NCBI GenBank assembly: GCA_003157945.1
Contig: PMFY01000087.1
Span: 1 to 5,881 of the forward strand
DNA from: Acidimicrobiaceae bacterium
Lineage (GTDB): Bacteria; Actinomycetota; Acidimicrobiia; Acidimicrobiales; RAAP-2
Length of the DNA stretch: 5,881 nt
Direction: 5' to 3'
Shown: piece after piece, positions 1-4,856 of the stretch
Layout: every line of letters begins with the position of its first letter
Numbering within the stretch: the stretch's first letter is position 1
The notes under the pieces: generated by a model
What the model was told of the DNA's origin: nothing
What the model saw: only the letters and a program-made list of their open reading frames with translations
Databases searched by the model: none
Made by a program: the position numbers and the translations under genes

Positions 1-1
1 G

Positions 2-37
2 GTGCGGGCGGTGCGGGCGGTGCTGGCGGTGCTGCCG
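2..37. repeat. Four 9-bp tandem units, imperfect
   Basis: Four consecutive 9-mers are visible: GTGCGGGCG twice, then GTGCTGGCG and GTGCTGCCG. The array ends three bases before the stop codon of the minus-strand cupin gene. Read in a minus frame it would encode an Ala/Pro-rich stretch of the PPA type, so it could be the edge of a low-complexity coding tail of a gene left of the window, or simple intergenic repeat. The window edge cuts it, so its full length is unknown. Confidence 0.6.
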
Positions 38-40
38 AAT

Positions 41-397
41 TTAGAAGATGACGTAGACCTTGCGGAGGGTCTCCTCGATGTCCCAGGTGCCCGACCACCC
101 GCGGGGGAAGACGGCCGTGTCACCGGCCACGAGCTCCACCGTCTCGCCGTCGTCGGTCCGGCACGTCATGGCGCCGGCCACCACCTGGATGAACTCGTGG
201 GTCTCGAGCAGCCACCGCGACGGGCCCGGTGTGCACTCCCAGATCCCCACCTCCTGGTCCCCGTCCCCCTTCCACAGGGTGTAGCCCGAGGTCGCCATCT
301 CGGCACCGGTGGCCTCGGGCAGCGGGCCCCAGTCCTCGAGCTCGGTGACGTTCTGCGCGAGGTGGATGAAGGGGGTGGCGGGCGAGGTGTCGCTCAT
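41..397 (-). CDS. Cupin domain protein, DUF861 / EutQ-like family
   Basis: This 118-residue protein is essentially one small cupin barrel. The family signature runs over residues 52-118: IWECTPGPSRW (52-62), ETHEFIQVVAGAMT (65-78), a TDDGETVELVAGD turn (81-93), and the ending VFPRGWSGTWDIEETLRKVYVIF (96-118). That ending, with GW.GTW and RK.YVI, is typical of the cupin_3 (DUF861) group, which includes the cupin part of (S)-ureidoglycine aminohydrolase and EutQ. The classical HxHx(3,4)E metal site is not present; only one His (H67) lies in that strand, which is common in this group, so a metal-dependent activity cannot be read from the sequence. No signal peptide is seen, so it is probably cytosolic. 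The ATG start at 397 has an AAAGGA about 12 bases upstream (411-416, minus sense). It is divergent from the acyl-CoA dehydrogenase gene. The substrate is unknown; small-molecule binding or sensing is an inference. Confidence 0.88.
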   Translation of the reverse strand: MSDTSPATPFIHLAQNVTELEDWGPLPEATGAEMATSGYTLWKGDGDQEVGIWECTPGPSRWLLETHEFIQVVAGAMTCRTDDGETVELVAGDTAVFPRGWSGTWDIEETLRKVYVIF

Positions 398-481
398 GGC
401 TGCGGGTGTCCTTTCGAAGGGCGAGGCCGACGGGGCGTGGGTCAGACCGGACGTCGCCGGCCGTTTCCCACCGGAGCGACC

Positions 482-503
482 GTGCCATAAGCTGAACCGT
501 CAG
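482..503 (+). promoter_or_regulatory. Possible extended -10 and operator-like palindrome upstream of acyl-CoA dehydrogenase
   Basis: In the 128-bp divergent region, TG-C-CATAAG (483-491) resembles an extended -10 element, but no good -35 lies 17 bases upstream. It is followed at once by the perfect dyad CTGA-ACCG-TCAG (492-503), which would overlap the transcription start and lies 22 bases before the GTG. Such a position suits a repressor, for example a TetR-type regulator as often seen for acyl-CoA dehydrogenase genes. No regulator gene is in the window, and the arms are only 4 bp, so this is tentative. Confidence 0.25.
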
Positions 504-513
504 TCAAGACGCC

Positions 514-519
514 AGGAGG
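514..519 (+). promoter_or_regulatory. Strong Shine-Dalgarno AGGAGG fixing a GTG start
   Basis: AGGAGG at 514-519 lies six bases before GTG 526. It supports the GTG as the start of the acyl-CoA dehydrogenase in place of any upstream or internal codon. Confidence 0.8.
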
Positions 520-525
520 CCACCC

Positions 526-1692
526 GTGTACAACCTCACCGCCGAGGATCTCGAGATCCAGGCCCGGGCCCGCACCTTCATCGACGAGGTCATCCCCTAC
601 GAGGAGGAGGCCGAGGCCAATGCGGGAGAGCTGCCGGCCGACGTGGTGACACGCATCGAGGCGCGGGCCCGGGAGCTGGGCCTTCTGGCCACCAACATGC
701 CGGTACGGTACGGCGGGGGCGGTTGCACGGTGCTCCAGCAGGTCCTCGTCCAGGAGCAGGGCGGCCGGGCCACCAATGCGCTCGGCTGGTACCTGACCAC
801 GCCGCCGTCGTGGTTCCCGCCCGTCGCCACCCCGGAGCAGATCGAGAAGTACGTCGTCCCGGGCATCCGGGCCGAGAAGGAGGAGTGCTACGCCATCACC
901 GAGGAGGGCGCCGGCTCCGACGTCGACGCCATCGTCTCGACGGCCCGTCGCGAGGGCGACGAGTACGTCCTCAACGGCGTGAAGATGCACGTCACCTCCT
1001 ACAACCACGCCCAGTACGCCTTCTTCCAGGCCAAGCTGGTCGGAGGCGCCCACGAGGGCGAGCACGCCATGTTCCTGGTCGACCTGCCCGATCCCGGCGT
1101 CACCGTCGTGCGCGACCCGGCCTACACCCACACCATCAGCCACCACCACCCGTTCGTGGCCTTCACCGACGTGCGGGTGCCGGCCTCCCAGATGGTGGGC
1201 GCCGAGGGCGACGGGATGGACTTCGCCTACGAGTGGTTCCGCTTCGAGCGGATGATGGTGGCGTCGCGCTGCCTCGGAGGGGCGGCCCGCCTCGTCGAGG
1301 AGACGACGGAGTTCGCCACGACCCGTATCGTCAACGGGGGCCCCATCACCGACTTCGGCGCCGTCCAGATCATGCTCGCCGACTGCCTGACCGAGCTCTA
1401 CGCCGCCCGTTGCATGGTCTACGAGACGGCCCGCAACGCCGATGCCGGGGTGGACGTCAAGATCCAGCACGCCCAGCACTCGATGGCCAAACTGTTCGCC
1501 TCGGAGATGGCCAACCGGGTGGCCGACCGCTGCGTCCAGGTGTTCGGCGGCCGCGGCTACATGCGGGAGAACGTCGCCGAGCGGTTCTTCCGCGAGCTGC
1601 GCGTCGAGCGCATCTGGGAGGGCACCAGCGAGGTGCAGCGGTCGATCATCGCCGGCCAGATGGTGAAACGGGGGCCCGGGGTCTTCGTCTGA
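526..1692 (+). CDS. Acyl-CoA dehydrogenase family protein
   Basis: A complete 388-residue flavoprotein of the acyl-CoA dehydrogenase family, which oxidises an acyl-CoA at the alpha-beta bond with FAD and passes electrons to ETF. The helical N-terminal domain covers about residues 5-118. The FAD/substrate signature follows as CYAITEEGAGSD (121-132), a variant of the usual TEPxAGSD with Glu where Pro is normal. The beta domain runs to about 222 and ends in FTDVRVP. The C-terminal helical domain has VFGGRGYM (339-346) and WEGTSEVQR (364-372); E365 matches the catalytic Glu of the medium-chain type. Length is normal for the family. The GTG start is fixed by AGGAGG. Codons are almost always G or C at the third position, unlike the genes to the right. 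The precise acyl substrate cannot be read; fatty acid, branched-chain or sterol side-chain oxidation are all possible. It stands alone here, without an ETF or CoA ligase gene beside it. Confidence 0.95.
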   Translation: MYNLTAEDLEIQARARTFIDEVIPYEEEAEANAGELPADVVTRIEARARELGLLATNMPVRYGGGGCTVLQQVLVQEQGGRATNALGWYLTTPPSWFPPVATPEQIEKYVVPGIRAEKEECYAITEEGAGSDVDAIVSTARREGDEYVLNGVKMHVTSYNHAQYAFFQAKLVGGAHEGEHAMFLVDLPDPGVTVVRDPAYTHTISHHHPFVAFTDVRVPASQMVGAEGDGMDFAYEWFRFERMMVASRCLGGAARLVEETTEFATTRIVNGGPITDFGAVQIMLADCLTELYAARCMVYETARNADAGVDVKIQHAQHSMAKLFASEMANRVADRCVQVFGGRGYMRENVAERFFRELRVERIWEGTSEVQRSIIAGQMVKRGPGVFV

Positions 1693-1758
1693 ACGACCCT
1701 TCGGAAATGGGCGGGGCGGGGCGCCCGCGATTGCGAGCACCGAGTTCCTGAACGACCC
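1689..1758. repeat. 11-bp direct repeat CTGAACGACCC around the composition boundary
   Basis: CTGAACGACCC occurs at 1689-1699, overlapping the stop codon of the acyl-CoA dehydrogenase, and again at 1748-1758, 59 bases further on. The repeats flank a G-rich stretch. They lie where base composition changes, but they are short enough to be chance or local slippage. Confidence 0.4.
1716..1728 (+). terminator. GC-rich hairpin after acyl-CoA dehydrogenase
   Basis: Arms GCGGG (1716-1720) and CCCGC (1724-1728) with a three-base loop lie 24 bases after the stop codon. No T tract follows, so a classical intrinsic terminator is not shown; it could be a weak stop or a 3' end stabiliser. No other strong structure was seen in the 126-bp gap up to 1818. 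Confidence 0.3.
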
Positions 1759-1818
1759 GATGGTGCCCCACCCATTCGGTGTTCGGGGATGCGCCTGGCC
1801 GGGTGAAAGGCTGGAGTT

Positions 1819-2457
1819 GTGACCATCGGATTTCTTCACACCGCTGACGTACACACCGCCACGTTCACCGCACTGCTTGACGAAGTCTCACCAGGACGAC
1901 CCTCGAACCACGTCGTCGATGAGGCCCTACTCACAGACGCTCGGGAGCGTGGCGGAGTGGACGACGAACTGCTGGGACGACTTGTCGCTCGCCTCAAGCA
2001 GGCGGCAGTCGGAGCGTCCGTGGTTGTCTGCACTTGCTCGACGATCAGTGGGCCAGCCGAACTGCTCTCAACGGCCGTGGGGGTTCCTGTCCTCCGGGTT
2101 GATCGACCGATGGCGGAACTTGCCGTCGGCTCCGGTTCCCGAATCGCGGTTGTCGCTGCCCTCCACAGCACGATTGCGCCCACGGTGACCTTGTTGACCG
2201 AAGTCGCACAGAGCACGGGCCGATCCCCCACCATCGACGAAATTGTGCTTCCTGATGCCTGGTCCCTTTTCGAGGATGGCGACTTGGCTGGCTACACAAC
2301 CACGATTGCAGCAGCAGTCGACTATCTGGACCCGGGTGTCGACGTGGTTGTTCTCGCTCAGGCGTCAATGGCCGCCGCAGTGTCACAGTGCAAGACGACC
2401 ACACCCGTATTGAGCAGTCCGCGTTCGGCCGTCGAAGCAGCCGTGGCGTTCATCTGA
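1819..2457 (+). CDS. Aspartate/glutamate racemase superfamily protein
   Basis: A 212-residue single-domain protein of the Asp/Glu/hydantoin racemase superfamily, which contains cofactor-independent racemases, maleate isomerase and arylmalonate decarboxylase. The N-terminal strand MTIGFLHTA leads into the first lobe. CTCSTISG (71-78) carries the likely catalytic thiol, C73 by alignment from memory with the NACSS-type motif, and VLRVDRPMAE (91-100) follows. The second lobe starts at RIAVVAAL (108-115). The second active-site motif is VVVLAQASMA (176-185), with Ala/Ser in place of the second Cys, and the protein ends TPVLSSPRSAVEAAV. The VLAQASM and SPR endings are typical of an uncharacterised subgroup. 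With one Cys it may not be a two-base racemase; an isomerase, decarboxylase or lyase-like activity is possible. The GTG start has AAAGG (1806-1810) eight bases upstream. Third codon positions are more mixed than in the gene before it. No operon partner follows on this strand. Confidence 0.85.
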   Translation: MTIGFLHTADVHTATFTALLDEVSPGRPSNHVVDEALLTDARERGGVDDELLGRLVARLKQAAVGASVVVCTCSTISGPAELLSTAVGVPVLRVDRPMAELAVGSGSRIAVVAALHSTIAPTVTLLTEVAQSTGRSPTIDEIVLPDAWSLFEDGDLAGYTTTIAAAVDYLDPGVDVVVLAQASMAAAVSQCKTTTPVLSSPRSAVEAAVAFI

Positions 2458-2462
2458 AAAGC

Positions 2463-2481
2463 CCTCGACCGTTGGCCGAGG
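2463..2481. terminator. Bidirectional terminator hairpin
   Basis: CCTCG-a-CC-gtt-GG-c-CGAGG forms a stem with one mismatch, five bases after the racemase stop codon. On the plus strand it is followed by CATTGTTCT. On the minus strand it is followed by GGGCTTTTC, a short T run. It sits between convergent genes, so it probably ends transcripts from both sides. Confidence 0.6.
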
Positions 2482-2501
2482 CATTGTTCTGAGGTGCCGG
2501 A

Positions 2502-2536
2502 GCCGACCCGCCCCCGGCGTTCGGGGCAGGCTCGGC
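2502..2536 (-). terminator. Large GC-rich hairpin after the minus-strand gene
   Basis: GCCGA (2502-2506) pairs with TCGGC (2532-2536). Inside, CC pairs with GG, and GCCCC (2510-2514) pairs with GGGGC (2523-2527), with a mismatch, a bulge and an 8-base loop. It starts eight bases after the stop codon of the minus-strand gene ending at 2545. No T run follows, so it may act together with the T-tailed hairpin at 2463-2481. Confidence 0.5.
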
Positions 2537-2544
2537 TACGGCGA

Positions 2545-2993
2545 TCAGGGATGCAGTAATTCCTTGACCTCGAACAGAAGTCCAGTGGGGAACGGATGCA
2601 AAACCCATCTCTCCCTGTAGCCGTCCTCGCCATAGTCCAACAGGACGGCCTCGATTCCTTCCGGGAAAGCTGACGCAAGTAGGCCCAACTCTCCGCTGGA
2701 ATCGAAGACGATGGTCCCTTGATCGTCTGGGCCGCTCTCCCGGGAGCTGCCGGGGGACGCAAGTACCTTGAGCGAAGCCCAGCCGTCTTCGCAAGTGACT
2801 GACCAGCGATACTCGCCAGGCTCAAGCTTCCACCGGCAGGCGGCGTCCAAGGCTCCAAGAGGCTGCGCACCATGGTCAAGAGTTCGCTCAGTACGTCCGA
2901 GAGATAGGACGCCGGGATGACTACGTGTCGTTCACCGTCGCTGAGCGTCGCTTCTCCCCAGCCATGCCCGGCCAGTTCGAATGAAAACTCCAC
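2545..2993 (-). pseudogene. Conserved hypothetical protein gene broken by a single-base frameshift
   Basis: Two minus-strand reading frames join into one sensible protein of about 150 residues. The first starts at GTG 2993 with VEFSFELAGHGWGEATLSDG, then HVVIPASYLSDVLSELL, and reads to about 2856. The second continues as GALDAACRWKLEPGEYRWSV and ends GYRERWVLHPFPTG then LLFEVKELLHP at TGA 2545. One missing G in TTGGAG at 2853-2858 (TTGGGAG would restore the frame) accounts for the break. After the break the upstream frame turns into Arg/Ser-rich sequence without protein character, and the downstream frame alone has only a TTG at 2850 in mid-domain as a start. The family looks like an uncharacterised actinobacterial group with GEYRW and GYRERW motifs; this is from memory. 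No membrane segment or catalytic motif is seen. It may be a true pseudogene or a sequencing error. The start lacks a clear ribosome binding site. Confidence 0.65.
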
Positions 2994-3016
2994 CGAAGTG
3001 ACTCTGGCGGAGGGGT

Positions 3017-3069
3017 CTCGATGACCGTCAAGCGTGGATTGAATGCTGGTAGGTGGCACTCGATGACCG
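3017..3069. repeat. 11-bp direct repeat CTCGATGACCG upstream of the frameshifted gene
   Basis: CTCGATGACCG is present at 3017-3027 and at 3059-3069, 42 bases apart start to start, or exactly four helical turns. Both copies are in the 115-bp gap between the two minus-strand genes, 24-76 bases upstream of GTG 2993. Same-face spacing would suit a tandem operator, but no promoter hexamers of quality were found, so chance is possible. Confidence 0.35.
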
Positions 3070-3108
3070 CCCCGGTTCCGACAGCGTTGTGGGGCACGGG
3101 TCGGCAGT

Positions 3109-3570
3109 TCATTGGGCGGGGGCCGCCGCAAGGCTGCTCAGTTCTGTCACTAGGCGCTGAGTGAGGTCGACGCTCCTCCGGTTCCCGAACATCATCGTTG
3201 AGAACCGGGGCTGACAAGAGCAACCGAGTACAACGGAGCCGTCAGGCTGGACCAAGCGGACCACAGACATCATGTACTGAGCCTTGCTCGGGATATTCGT
3301 CCAGTACGACCCGATCCAACCAACGACAGAGCCGTCGTCCCTGAGCGTGACGTCTCTCCCGCCGATGCGCTGGATTGCGGTTCGCGCCATCTGGGTCGCA
3401 GCCATAGGGTCTACGAACACATCGACCGGGGTCCCCATTGGCAACGCCGGCTCCTGCGCCCCGATTCGACCGGCTCGACCCATCGCCAAACGCCGATCAG
3501 AAAGGTAGATCACTAGTGCACCGCCAACGATGAAGGCCACGAACACTGCAATGAAGATCGCCGGAGCCAC
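3109..3570 (-). CDS. Small single-pass membrane-anchored protein, family unknown
   Basis: I do not recognise a named family. The protein is 153 residues from GTG 3570. Residues 3-23 (PAIFIAVFVAFIVGGALVIYL) form one hydrophobic membrane segment, followed by DRR and a basic linker, which suggests an N-terminal anchor with a soluble C-terminal part on the cytoplasmic side by the positive-inside rule. The soluble domain (about 49-148) has an Ala-rich helix (AATQMARTAIQRIGGRDV), a turn-rich strand region with VGWIGSYWTNIPSKAQYM (83-100), and VVLGCSCQPRFSTMMFG (113-129) with a CxC pair (C117, C119). The pattern of short strands and a final helix suggests a small alpha/beta domain. The frame stays open upstream to 3870, but that part is Arg/Pro-rich and overlaps the divergent acetyltransferase, so the start was placed at the GTG just before the hydrophobic segment. 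No good ribosome binding site is visible. It may be co-transcribed with the frameshifted gene 115 bp downstream. Confidence 0.72.
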   Translation of the reverse strand: MAPAIFIAVFVAFIVGGALVIYLSDRRLAMGRAGRIGAQEPALPMGTPVDVFVDPMAATQMARTAIQRIGGRDVTLRDDGSVVGWIGSYWTNIPSKAQYMMSVVRLVQPDGSVVLGCSCQPRFSTMMFGNRRSVDLTQRLVTELSSLAAAPAQ

Positions 3571-3583
3571 GGCAGTTACGTTA

Positions 3584-3603
3584 GGTGACCCCCAAGGGGG
3601 ACC
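3584..3603. promoter_or_regulatory. C5/G5 dyad in the divergent promoter region
   Basis: GGT-ga-CCCCC-AA-GGGGG-ACC forms a near-perfect inverted repeat (C5 at 3589-3593, G5 at 3596-3600, outer GGT/ACC with a two-base bulge). It lies 14 bases upstream of the GTG of the minus-strand membrane protein and within the 144-bp divergent region facing the acetyltransferase gene. It could be an operator, or a leader hairpin in the minus-strand transcript. No convincing -10/-35 pair was found for either gene. Confidence 0.35.
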
Positions 3604-3714
3604 ATGGAATAGGTGCCGGTCACGAGCGATTAGCCCTTGGCAAGCACACCCCTGTAACTGGCGCCGCGGAACCGGATCAGGGACACCCGCCGATGCTTCC
3701 CGGTCGGACCTGCG

Positions 3715-4218
3715 ATGTGGTGGGATGACGGAGTGCACAGTTTGGATTTGAGGGTCCGACAAGGCACTGCAGCCGATGCGAAGGTGCTTACCGAGGTAGT
3801 ACGCCGAGCGATCACCATCACCGCCGCTCCCTTCTACGATCAGCTGCAGATCGAGCAGTGGGCCAGTCACTTCACCGAGCCGGTGCTCACGGAGATCATT
3901 GCCTCGAGAACCGTGTTCGTCGTGTGGTGCGGCCAGTCAACGTGCGGATTCTCCAGCCTGTTAAGTACCTCGGCCGGACAAGGAGAGGTCGGCGAACTCT
4001 TCGTCGATCCGGACTCCTCCGGCCGAGGGGTCGCCCGCCTCGCGCTGGAAGCAGTGGAAGACGAGGCGAGGGTTCGCGGTATCGGACGACTGAGGGTGGA
4101 CGCCTCCCTTCTTGCCGCTCCAGTACTCGAGCACCTCGGCTATGTCGTGGAGGAACGCTACGACAAGTACGTCGCGTCGCTGGTCTATTGCAACACCTGG
4201 CTAAACAAGTCGCTGTAG
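3715..4218 (+). CDS. GNAT family N-acetyltransferase
   Basis: A GCN5-related acetyltransferase that would transfer an acetyl group from acetyl-CoA to an amine on an unknown acceptor. The 167-residue frame opens the fold with LRVRQGTAADAKVLTEVV (12-29), followed by helices with FYDQLQIEQWASHF (40-53). Strands 2-3 contain TVFVVWCGQSTCGFSSL (66-82). Motif A is VGELFVDPDSSGRGVARLAL (92-111); the pyrophosphate loop is SGRGVA, with Ser where Gln or Arg is usual. Motif B is RLRVDASLLAAPVLEHLGY (125-143), the usual ending of the fold. Length is normal. ATG 3715 has no clear ribosome binding site; TTG 3742, preceded by GGAG eight bases upstream, would begin just before the conserved LRVRQGTAADA and may be the true start. 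GTG 3733 is a third option. It is divergent from the membrane protein gene and 58 bp upstream of the sigma factor, so it could be transcribed with it. Confidence 0.88.
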   Translation: MWWDDGVHSLDLRVRQGTAADAKVLTEVVRRAITITAAPFYDQLQIEQWASHFTEPVLTEIIASRTVFVVWCGQSTCGFSSLLSTSAGQGEVGELFVDPDSSGRGVARLALEAVEDEARVRGIGRLRVDASLLAAPVLEHLGYVVEERYDKYVASLVYCNTWLNKSL

Positions 4219-4276
4219 TCCTATTGGGCACCACTCACCCACTCCCGGCGATCGGGGCCAGGCGTCCTGAGGCGAC

Positions 4277-4308
4277 GTGACACACTTTCCGCTGAGCGGT
4301 CATATACA
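4277..4308 (+). promoter_or_regulatory. Promoter-like hexamers inside the annotated 5' end of the sigma gene
   Basis: GTGACA (4277-4282, five of six matches to TTGACA) and CATATA (4301-4306) or TATACA (4303-4308) stand 18 to 20 bases apart. A start 5-7 bases beyond TATACA would fall at about GTG 4313, giving a nearly leaderless transcript with the shorter sigma protein. The -10 lacks the conserved final T and the spacing is long, so this is weak. Confidence 0.22.
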
Positions 4309-4855
4309 GAGTGTGAACAGATGGACGGTCCAGTCGGACGCCGAGTTATTGGTCCTCGACGACCCTGACGCCTTCGCCGAGCTCTACGACCGACACGTAG
4401 GCCAGATCCTCGCCTGGTCGAGGGGCCGGGTGGGTGACTATGACGCCGATCTGACCGCCGAGGTCTTTGCGGCGGCGTGGCATAGCCGAAAGCGCTTCCG
4501 AGACCTGCACGATGGCTCTGCACTTCCTTGGCTCTACGGCATCGCTCACAATCTGTTTCGGTCATCGCTGCGCAAGCGCAGGGTCGAGTACGGCGCTCGG
4601 GAGCGTCTGGGTCTTCCGATCACCGTCATGCACGCCGACTTCGAGGCCGTGGACGACCGCTTGTCGTTTCCCTCGGCTGTCCTTCGAGCAGTCGCGGACC
4701 TCCCTGACTCGGAGCGCGAGCTACTTGTTCTGCGCTTGGTCGAGGAACGGCCTTACCAGGAGATTGCCCAGCGCCTCAAGTGCACTCCCGTCGCAGCCCG
4801 CTTACGCGTTTCTCGATCGCTTCGTCGTCTCCATCTCGCCCTAGGAGGGTTCTGA
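4277..4855 (+). CDS. ECF-type RNA polymerase sigma-70 factor
   Basis: A 192-residue alternative sigma factor that would redirect RNA polymerase to a small regulon. Sigma region 2 spans about residues 30-103: DAFAELYDRHV (31-41), DLTAEVFAAAW (58-68, the core-binding helix), and LPWLYGIAHNLFRSSLRKRR (83-102, the -10 recognition part). Region 4 spans about 133-187: LPDSERELLVLRLVEERPYQEIAQRL, then recognition helix CTPVAARLRVSRSLRRL. No region 1 or 3 and no C-terminal SnoaL-type extension is present, as in typical ECF factors. GTG 4277 has GAGG (4269-4272) only four bases before it. GTG 4313, which begins NRWTVQSDAELL, lies nearer to where relatives usually start, so the true N-terminus may be 12 residues shorter. 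The stop is one base before the ATG of the membrane protein, which indicates a co-regulated pair. Confidence 0.92.
   Translation: MTHFPLSGHIQSVNRWTVQSDAELLVLDDPDAFAELYDRHVGQILAWSRGRVGDYDADLTAEVFAAAWHSRKRFRDLHDGSALPWLYGIAHNLFRSSLRKRRVEYGARERLGLPITVMHADFEAVDDRLSFPSAVLRAVADLPDSERELLVLRLVEERPYQEIAQRLKCTPVAARLRVSRSLRRLHLALGGF
4843..4849 (+). promoter_or_regulatory. Ribosome binding site AGGAGGG embedded in the sigma gene
   Basis: AGGAGGG lies in the last codons of the sigma factor gene, seven bases before ATG 4857. It fixes the start of the membrane protein and points to translational coupling of the two genes. Confidence 0.8.
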
Positions 4856-4856
4856 C

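Noticed and set aside
1709..1721. Possible G-quadruplex
   Set aside because: Only three adjacent G runs are present, with no fourth run close by, so a stable intramolecular quadruplex is not supported.
309..1751. Long open frame on the plus strand, 480 codons, overlapping the acyl-CoA dehydrogenase
   Set aside because: It is Arg/Gly/Pro-rich and lacks any motif; it is a GC-driven shadow of the real gene in another frame.
1689..1758. The 11-bp repeats as attachment sites of a mobile element
   Set aside because: The interval is only 59 bp, contains no gene, and no integrase or tRNA gene is in the window.
442..1854. Long open frame on the minus strand, 470 codons
   Set aside because: It is antisense to the acyl-CoA dehydrogenase, rich in His/Asp/Leu/Gly repeats typical of antisense GC-rich sequence, and it spans two genes and their promoters.
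2545..2850. Separate 101-aa gene starting at TTG 2850
   Set aside because: The TTG falls in mid-domain with no ribosome binding site, and the upstream frame supplies a matching N-terminal half, so a frameshift explains it better.
2358..3131. Single 257-aa minus-strand protein
   Set aside because: Only about residues 47-92 look like protein; the remainder is Arg/Ser/Pro-rich, runs across the hairpins at 2463-2536 and overlaps the end of the racemase gene.
3571..3870. N-terminal extension of the 153-aa membrane protein to 3870
   Set aside because: The added 100 residues are low-complexity and basic and would cover the start of the divergent acetyltransferase gene; the hydrophobic anchor fits a start at GTG 3570.
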